A model generated the notes under the pieces. The model searched no databases, was not told the origin of the DNA, and saw nothing but the letters and a program-made list of their open reading frames with translations. From contig JAKAXA010000002.1 of assembly GCA_021816775.1 (NCBI GenBank), forward strand, positions 1 through 64,000: DNA of 64,000 nucleotides. Direction: 5' to 3'. Position 1 is the stretch's first letter. Every line of letters begins with the position of its first letter. Both the position numbers and the translations under genes were made by a program. This DNA is from Pseudomonadota bacterium (GTDB lineage Bacteria; Pseudomonadota; Gammaproteobacteria; Steroidobacterales; Steroidobacteraceae). Positions 59,783-64,000 of this stretch are shown here, one piece after another.

Positions 59783-60381
59783 CGGCGCGCTCCCGCGAGC
59801 GCCGCGCGCACCGGCGCGAACGAGAGGCGGTGCTCGCTCGAGGGGCCGAGCCGCTGAAGCGCCGCCAGATGCGCCGCGGTGCCGTAGCCCTTGTGGCGGG
59901 CGAAGCCGTAGCCGGGGTGCACGCGATCGAGCGCGCGCATCAGCGCATCGCGGTGGGTCTTGGCGAGGATGGAGGCGGCGCCGATCGCCGGCACCGTGGC
60001 ATCGCCGCGCACCACGGTCTCGACGCTGCAGCCGAGGTCCTCGAGCGCTGGGGCGCGGTTGCCGTCGATCTGCACGTGTGCGGGGCGCACCGGCAGCGCC
60101 AGCAGCGCGCGGCGCATCGCCAGCAGCGTCGCCTGCAGAATGTTGAGCGCGTCGATTTCCGCCCGCTCGGCGCTGCCGAGCGCCCAGGCGCTGGCGCGCG
60201 CGAGGATCAGCCGGGCGAGCCGCTCGCGCGCCGCTTCGGTGAGCGTCTTGGAGTCGGCGAGCCCCTCGATCGGCCGCGCCGGATCGAGGATCACCGCCGC
60301 GGCGATGACGGGACCTGCGAGCGGTCCGCGGCCGGCCTCATCGACCCCGGCAACACCCCGCGCAGCGGGCGGCGCGCTCAC
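59779..60381 (-). CDS. rnhB: Ribonuclease HII
   Basis: The protein has 200 residues. It nicks at ribonucleotides within DNA. '[14 protein letters not shown]' contains the catalytic Asp14 and Glu15, '[10 protein letters not shown]' a third acidic residue, and '[14 protein letters not shown]' the last motif. It lies between lpxB and dnaE, overlapping both by 4 bp. Confidence 0.97.
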
Positions 60382-61589
60382 GAGCCGGTCCCGCCTGCGC
60401 GCGCCCCCTGGAGCCGGCGCAGAATCGCATCCGCCGCGAGCCCCGCCCCGCCGCGGCGCAGCTGGCGATGCACCCGCTCGAACTCCACGGCGAGCTCGCT
60501 GCGGTATGGCGCATCGTCGAGGCGCGCGAGCAGCGCCTCGCCGAGGGCCGCGCCGGTGACGCTCTCCTGAAAGAACTCCGGCACGAACGCGCGGCCGAGC
60601 AGCAGATTCGGTTGTGAGAAGTAGGGGACCTTCACCAGACGGAGTCTCCGCAGGAGAAACGCCGTGACCGCGCCCAAGCGGTACGCCACCACCATTACGC
60701 GCCTCGAGAGCAGCGTCTCCAGTGTAGCGGTTCCGGAGGCCACCAGCGCGCCGTCACAGGCGGCCAGCACCCGCTGCGCCTGGCCATCGGTGATCATGAC
60801 TTCAGGGGATTCAGGGACTTCCGCGCGCTTTCTCTGAAAGGCCTCACGCGCGCGCGCGCTCGCCATCGGCGCGATGAAACGCACCGCGGGCCGCCGCTCA
60901 GCGATCCATGCGGCCGCCGCGAGGAAATCCGCCGCGAGACGCGAGACTTCCCCGACCCGGCTGCCCGGCAGCAGCGCCACCACCGTGCTCTCGGGCGCCA
61001 GCCCGAGCGCCGCGCGCGCGCCGGCGCGGTCGGCCTCGAGGGGAATCTGATCGGCGAGCGGGTGCCCGACGAACTCCGCCGCCACTCCGTGGCGCTCGTA
61101 GAAGCCGGTCTCGAACGGCAGCAGACACAACACCAGGTCGCAGGCGCGGCCGATCTTGCGCACCCGGCCCTGGCGCCACGCCCACACCTGCGGCGCGACG
61201 TACTGCACGGTGGGGATGCCCGCGGCGCGCAGGCGCGGCGCGAGGCGCAGATTGAACTCCGGGGCATCGATGCCGATGAACACATCCGGGCGCGCCTCGA
61301 TGAAGCGCCGTGTCAGCTCGGCGCGCAGGCGCAGCAGGCGCGGCAGGTGCGGCAGCACCTCGGTGAGGCCCATCAGCGCGAGCGATTCGGCGCTCTCCCA
61401 CGCCTCGCATCCGGCGGCCGCCATCTTCGGCCCCGCGACGCCGAAGCACTCGAGCGCCCCGACGCGCGCGCGCAGCGCCGTGATCAGCGCCGCGCCGAGC
61501 TGATCGCCGGAGGACTCCCCGGCCACGAGCCCCACCCGCAGGGCCGCTCGTGCCGGGACGGCCCCGCACGCGCTGCCGGGCGGGGTCAT
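60378..61589 (-). CDS. lpxB: Lipid-A-disaccharide synthase
   Basis: The protein has 403 residues. It joins UDP-2,3-diacylglucosamine and lipid X to form the lipid A disaccharide at the inner membrane. '[18 protein letters not shown]' is the N-terminal motif, '[17 protein letters not shown]' lies near 125 and '[13 protein letters not shown]' near 285. It overlaps lpxA and rnhB by 4 bp each. Confidence 0.96.
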   Translation of the reverse strand: MTPPGSACGAVPARAALRVGLVAGESSGDQLGAALITALRARVGALECFGVAGPKMAAAGCEAWESAESLALMGLTEVLPHLPRLLRLRAELTRRFIEARPDVFIGIDAPEFNLRLAPRLRAAGIPTVQYVAPQVWAWRQGRVRKIGRACDLVLCLLPFETGFYERHGVAAEFVGHPLADQIPLEADRAGARAALGLAPESTVVALLPGSRVGEVSRLAADFLAAAAWIAERRPAVRFIAPMASARAREAFQRKRAEVPESPEVMITDGQAQRVLAACDGALVASGTATLETLLSRRVMVVAYRLGAVTAFLLRRLRLVKVPYFSQPNLLLGRAFVPEFFQESVTGAALGEALLARLDDAPYRSELAVEFERVHRQLRRGGAGLAADAILRRLQGARAGGTGS

Positions 61590-62356
61590 CGGACGATGCT
61601 GCGCGAGGCAGTGCGGATGAACTCGACGAACGTCTGCACTTCGGGCTGCCCGGCGGCGCGCTTCTCGAGCCGCTCGAGCGCCTCGAGGAGGCGCAGATCG
61701 CGGCGATAGACGGTCCGGTAAGCCTCGCGGATGTTGCGGATCTGCTCGCTCGTGAAGCCGCGCCGCTTCAGCCCCTCGCTGTTCACCGCGTGCGGCACCG
61801 CCGGATTGCCCGCCACCATGACGTACGGCGGCACGTCGCGCGTCACGATCGCGCCGCCGGCGAGAAAGGCGTGCGCGCCGATCTTGGTGAACTGATGCAC
61901 GGCGGTGAGGCCCCCGAGGATCACCCAGTCGCCGATCTCCACGTGTCCGCCGAGGGCGGCGCAGTTGGCGAACACCGCGTTGCTGCCGACGTTGCAGTCG
62001 TGCGCGACGTGCGAGTAGGCCATGAACAGATTGTCATCGCCGATGCGCGTGACGCCCCGATCGTGCGTGGTGCCGCGGTTGACCGTGGTGTTCTCGCGAA
62101 ACACGTTGCGGTCGCCGATCTCGAGCCGGGTCGGCTCGCCGCGGTATTTCTTGTCCTGCGGCGCATCCCCGAGCGAGGCGAACTGGAAGATGCGGTTGTC
62201 CGCGCCGATGCGCGTCGGGCCGTTGATCACCACGTGCGGTCCGATCACGGTGCCCGGCCCGATGGCGACATCCGCCGCGATGATGCTGAAGGGGCCCACC
62301 GACACGTCCGCGGCGAGCTGCGCCGCCGGCGAGACGATCGCTCGCGGATCGATCAC
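61586..62356 (-). CDS. lpxA: UDP-N-acetylglucosamine acyltransferase LpxA
   Basis: This 256-residue protein starts at GTG 62356, overlapping the fabZ stop by 4 bp. It adds the first 3-hydroxyacyl chain of lipid A. The left-handed beta helix is built from hexapeptide repeats. The catalytic His119 lies in '[11 protein letters not shown]', and '[13 protein letters not shown]'-type sequence ('[13 protein letters not shown]') precedes it. The C-terminal helical part includes '[11 protein letters not shown]'. Chain-length selectivity cannot be read safely. Confidence 0.96.
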   Translation of the reverse strand: MIDPRAIVSPAAQLAADVSVGPFSIIAADVAIGPGTVIGPHVVINGPTRIGADNRIFQFASLGDAPQDKKYRGEPTRLEIGDRNVFRENTTVNRGTTHDRGVTRIGDDNLFMAYSHVAHDCNVGSNAVFANCAALGGHVEIGDWVILGGLTAVHQFTKIGAHAFLAGGAIVTRDVPPYVMVAGNPAVPHAVNSEGLKRRGFTSEQIRNIREAYRTVYRRDLRLLEALERLEKRAAGQPEVQTFVEFIRTASRSIVR

Positions 62357-62805
62357 TTGCCGGCCTCCGGCGTGACCATGATTTCCGCGTGGGCCACCTC
62401 CCCGCCGCCGACCTCGGCGCGGGTGTAGAAGCGCCAGATGCCGCGCAGGCAGCGGTCGACCGTGGCGGTGAGAATGAGCTGATCGCCGGGCTCGACCGGC
62501 TTTCTGAAGCGCGCCTTGTCGATGCCGACGAAGTAGAAGCGGCTGTCCTTGTGCGGCACGATGTCCGAGCTCAGGAAGGTGAGGATGCCGGCCGTCTGCG
62601 CCAGCGCCTCGATGATGATCACCCCCGGCATCACCGGCCGGCCGGGAAAGTGCCCGGGGAAGAACGGCTCGTTGTAGGTGACGTTCTTCAGCGCGCGGAT
62701 GCTCTGCCCGGCCTGCCACTCGAGCACGCGATCGACCAGCATGAATGGATAACGGTGCGGCAGCAGCTGCAGGATGCCGTGAATGTCCAGTTGCGTGTCA
62801 GTCAT
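62353..62805 (-). CDS. fabZ: 3-hydroxyacyl-[acyl-carrier-protein] dehydratase FabZ
   Basis: This 150-residue protein has a hot-dog fold. The catalytic His52 lies in '[15 protein letters not shown]' and Glu66 in '[11 protein letters not shown]'. '[13 protein letters not shown]' is the N-terminal signature. It supplies acyl chains in fatty acid elongation and competes with lipid A synthesis for 3-hydroxyacyl-ACP. It overlaps lpxD by 8 bp and lpxA by 4 bp. Confidence 0.97.
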   Translation of the reverse strand: MTDTQLDIHGILQLLPHRYPFMLVDRVLEWQAGQSIRALKNVTYNEPFFPGHFPGRPVMPGVIIIEALAQTAGILTFLSSDIVPHKDSRFYFVGIDKARFRKPVEPGDQLILTATVDRCLRGIWRFYTRAEVGGGEVAHAEIMVTPEAGK

Positions 62806-63841
62806 CGTCCTCGTCCAGATCCGCCGCCGCAGCGGCGCCGCGCTCGAGCCTCTTCAGACGGGTGGCAAGCGATTCGAGGCGCTTGAAGCGCCCGACCAAG
62901 CGGCGCCACAGGTGCGCCTCCTCGAGCGGAATGCCGCCGGAGTATACGCCCGCTCGTGTGATCGAATGGCTGACCATGGTGCAGCCGGTGATCGTCACGC
63001 CATCGCAGATCGTCAGGTGACCGCCGATGCCGACCTGCCCGCCGATCATGCAGCGCGCGCCGATGCTGGTGCTGCCGGACACCCCGACACACGCCGCGAG
63101 CGCGGTGTGCGCGCCGATGCGCACGTTGTGCCCGATCTGGATCAGGTTATCGAGCTTGGCCCCCTCCTCGATCACCGTGTCCTCGATCGCGCCGCGGTCG
63201 ATGGTGGTGTTGGCGCCGATCTCCACGTCCGCGCCGATGCGCACGCCGCCGGTCTGCGGCACCTTCAGCCACCGGCCGCCGTCCTGCGCGAAGCCAAAGC
63301 CGTCCCCGCCGATGACCGCGCCGGGCTGCACGATCGTGCGATCCCCGATCACCACGCCCCGGCACAGCGTCACCCGCGACATCAGGCGCACGTCGTCCCC
63401 GACGCGCACCCCCTCATCGAGCAGGCTCTGCGGGCCGATGTAGGCGCGCTCGCCGACCACGGCCCCGGAGCCGATCACGCACAGCGCCCCGACATGGGCG
63501 CTGGGATGCACGCGCGCCCCGCTCGCCACGACCGCCGAGGGGTGCACCCCCGGGGGGCCGGCCGGCGCCGGGTGCAGCACCGCCGCGATGCGTGCGAAGG
63601 TGGCATGGGGATTGGCGCAGATGAGCGCGGCGACCGGACAGGCGGCGGCGCTCGCCTCATCGAGGACGACCACCGCCGCGCGCGTGTCCGCGAGCTGCGC
63701 CCGATAGCGGGGGTTGGCGATGAAGGCCACCGACTGCTCATCGGCGTGGGCCAGACTCGCCACCCGCTCGACCTGGACGCCCGGATCGCCCTTGAGCTCA
63801 CAGCCGAAACGAACCGCGAGCTCCCCGATCGAGACGCTCAT
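62798..63841 (-). CDS. lpxD: UDP-3-O-(3-hydroxyacyl)glucosamine N-acyltransferase LpxD
   Basis: The protein has 347 residues. The N-terminal uridine-binding domain (about 1-100, '[13 protein letters not shown]') precedes a left-handed beta helix of hexapeptide repeats. The likely catalytic His lies in '[14 protein letters not shown]' near 240. It adds the N-linked acyl chain of lipid A. The C-terminal helix is acidic, ending in 'DLDEDDD'. It starts 12 bp after the skp-type gene. Confidence 0.96.
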   Translation of the reverse strand: MSVSIGELAVRFGCELKGDPGVQVERVASLAHADEQSVAFIANPRYRAQLADTRAAVVVLDEASAAACPVAALICANPHATFARIAAVLHPAPAGPPGVHPSAVVASGARVHPSAHVGALCVIGSGAVVGERAYIGPQSLLDEGVRVGDDVRLMSRVTLCRGVVIGDRTIVQPGAVIGGDGFGFAQDGGRWLKVPQTGGVRIGADVEIGANTTIDRGAIEDTVIEEGAKLDNLIQIGHNVRIGAHTALAACVGVSGSTSIGARCMIGGQVGIGGHLTICDGVTITGCTMVSHSITRAGVYSGGIPLEEAHLWRRLVGRFKRLESLATRLKRLERGAAAAADLDEDDD

Positions 63842-63853
63842 GGGAACCGGCGG

Positions 63854-64000
63854 TTATTTTCCGGCCGGCGTCGCCTGCAGGATCCTCAGGATCGCCGGGG
63901 TGAGGTCGAGTGCCGGATCGGCATACATCACCCCGTCGTTCATCATCACGAGGGTATAGCCGTGCTGCTTGGCATAGTGCTGCACGACGAGCGCGATCGA
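63854..64000 (-). CDS. Skp/OmpH-family periplasmic chaperone (3' end only)
   Basis: The window edge cuts this gene; only the last 48 codons are present. They read 'IALVVQHYAKQHGYTLVMM', 'DGVMYADPALDLTPAILRIL' and end 'QATPAGK'. This matches the C-terminus of Skp/OmpH chaperones ('YADPALDLT' is characteristic), which escort outer-membrane proteins. The position before lpxD is the conserved one, normally preceded by bamA. Confidence 0.85.
   Translation of the reverse strand, partial: SIALVVQHYAKQHGYTLVMMNDGVMYADPALDLTPAILRILQATPAGK

Overview
The window is a 64 kb stretch of GC-rich chromosome, roughly two thirds G+C, that is almost entirely protein-coding. Gene content and order point to a gammaproteobacterium near the Xanthomonadales / Nevskiales / Steroidobacterales group. 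The evidence is an rpoE-rseA-rseB-lepA-lepB-rnc-era-recO-pdxJ-acpS run, an skp-lpxD-fabZ-lpxA-lpxB-rnhB-dnaE-accA-tilS-pyrG-kdsA-eno-ftsB-ispD-ispF run, and truD, surE and pcm nearby. This placement is inference from gene order and protein features; no search was run. I saw no rRNA, tRNA, CRISPR array, prophage or complete insertion sequence.

Layout. At 0.1-5.6 kb on the plus strand lie a small exported protein, a class III nucleotide cyclase, mfd and csiV. At 5.6-13.0 kb on the minus strand lie a decayed orphan RelB/DinJ antitoxin and a MacB/DevC-like ABC export operon. That operon has one membrane-fusion protein, one ATPase and four permeases, the last of which carries a frameshift. At 13.2-23.3 kb is a dense minus-strand block running lepA, lepB, DUF4845, rnc, era, recO, pdxJ, acpS, exonuclease, rlmD, nagZ. 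At 23.4-29.9 kb are the sigma-E envelope-stress unit (rpoE, rseA, rseB and a glutaredoxin-like gene) and, upstream of it, the succinate dehydrogenase operon (an SDHAF4-like gene, sdhC, sdhD, sdhA, sdhB, sdhE). At 29.9-34.4 kb are ygfZ facing murI, lysS and prfB; prfB carries the classic programmed +1 frameshift. At 34.4-39.9 kb is an accessory pocket with a 943-residue exported protein of unknown function, a DUF1993 gene and remnants of a TetR regulator and an IS1595-type transposase. At 39.9-48.1 kb are recJ and a partner of unknown function, a Mth938-like gene, pcm, surE, an Smr-domain gene, truD and a PNGase A-like amidase gene that interrupts the usual ispF-truD neighbourhood. At 48.4-64 kb is the canonical isoprenoid, lipid A, fatty acid and replication block, ending inside skp at the window edge.

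How the genes work together. The right-hand block covers early lipid A synthesis (LpxA, LpxD, LpxB), fatty-acid elongation (FabZ, AccA), KDO supply (KdsA), the MEP pathway (IspD, IspF), division (FtsB) and replication (DnaE, RnhB). The sigma-E unit would monitor envelope integrity, and a good sigma-E-type promoter sits just ahead of rpoE, which suggests autoregulation. The sdh operon encodes complex II with assembly factors at both ends (an SDHAF4-like protein first, SdhE last).

The points most worth a second look are the unknown 943-residue exported protein with structured DNA at its start, a set of genes whose -10-like box lies about 6 nt before the start codon with no Shine-Dalgarno sequence, the PNGase A-like gene with a disrupted signal-peptide region, and the two decayed or frameshifted loci near 6 kb. 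No clearly novel defence or biosynthetic system is evident.
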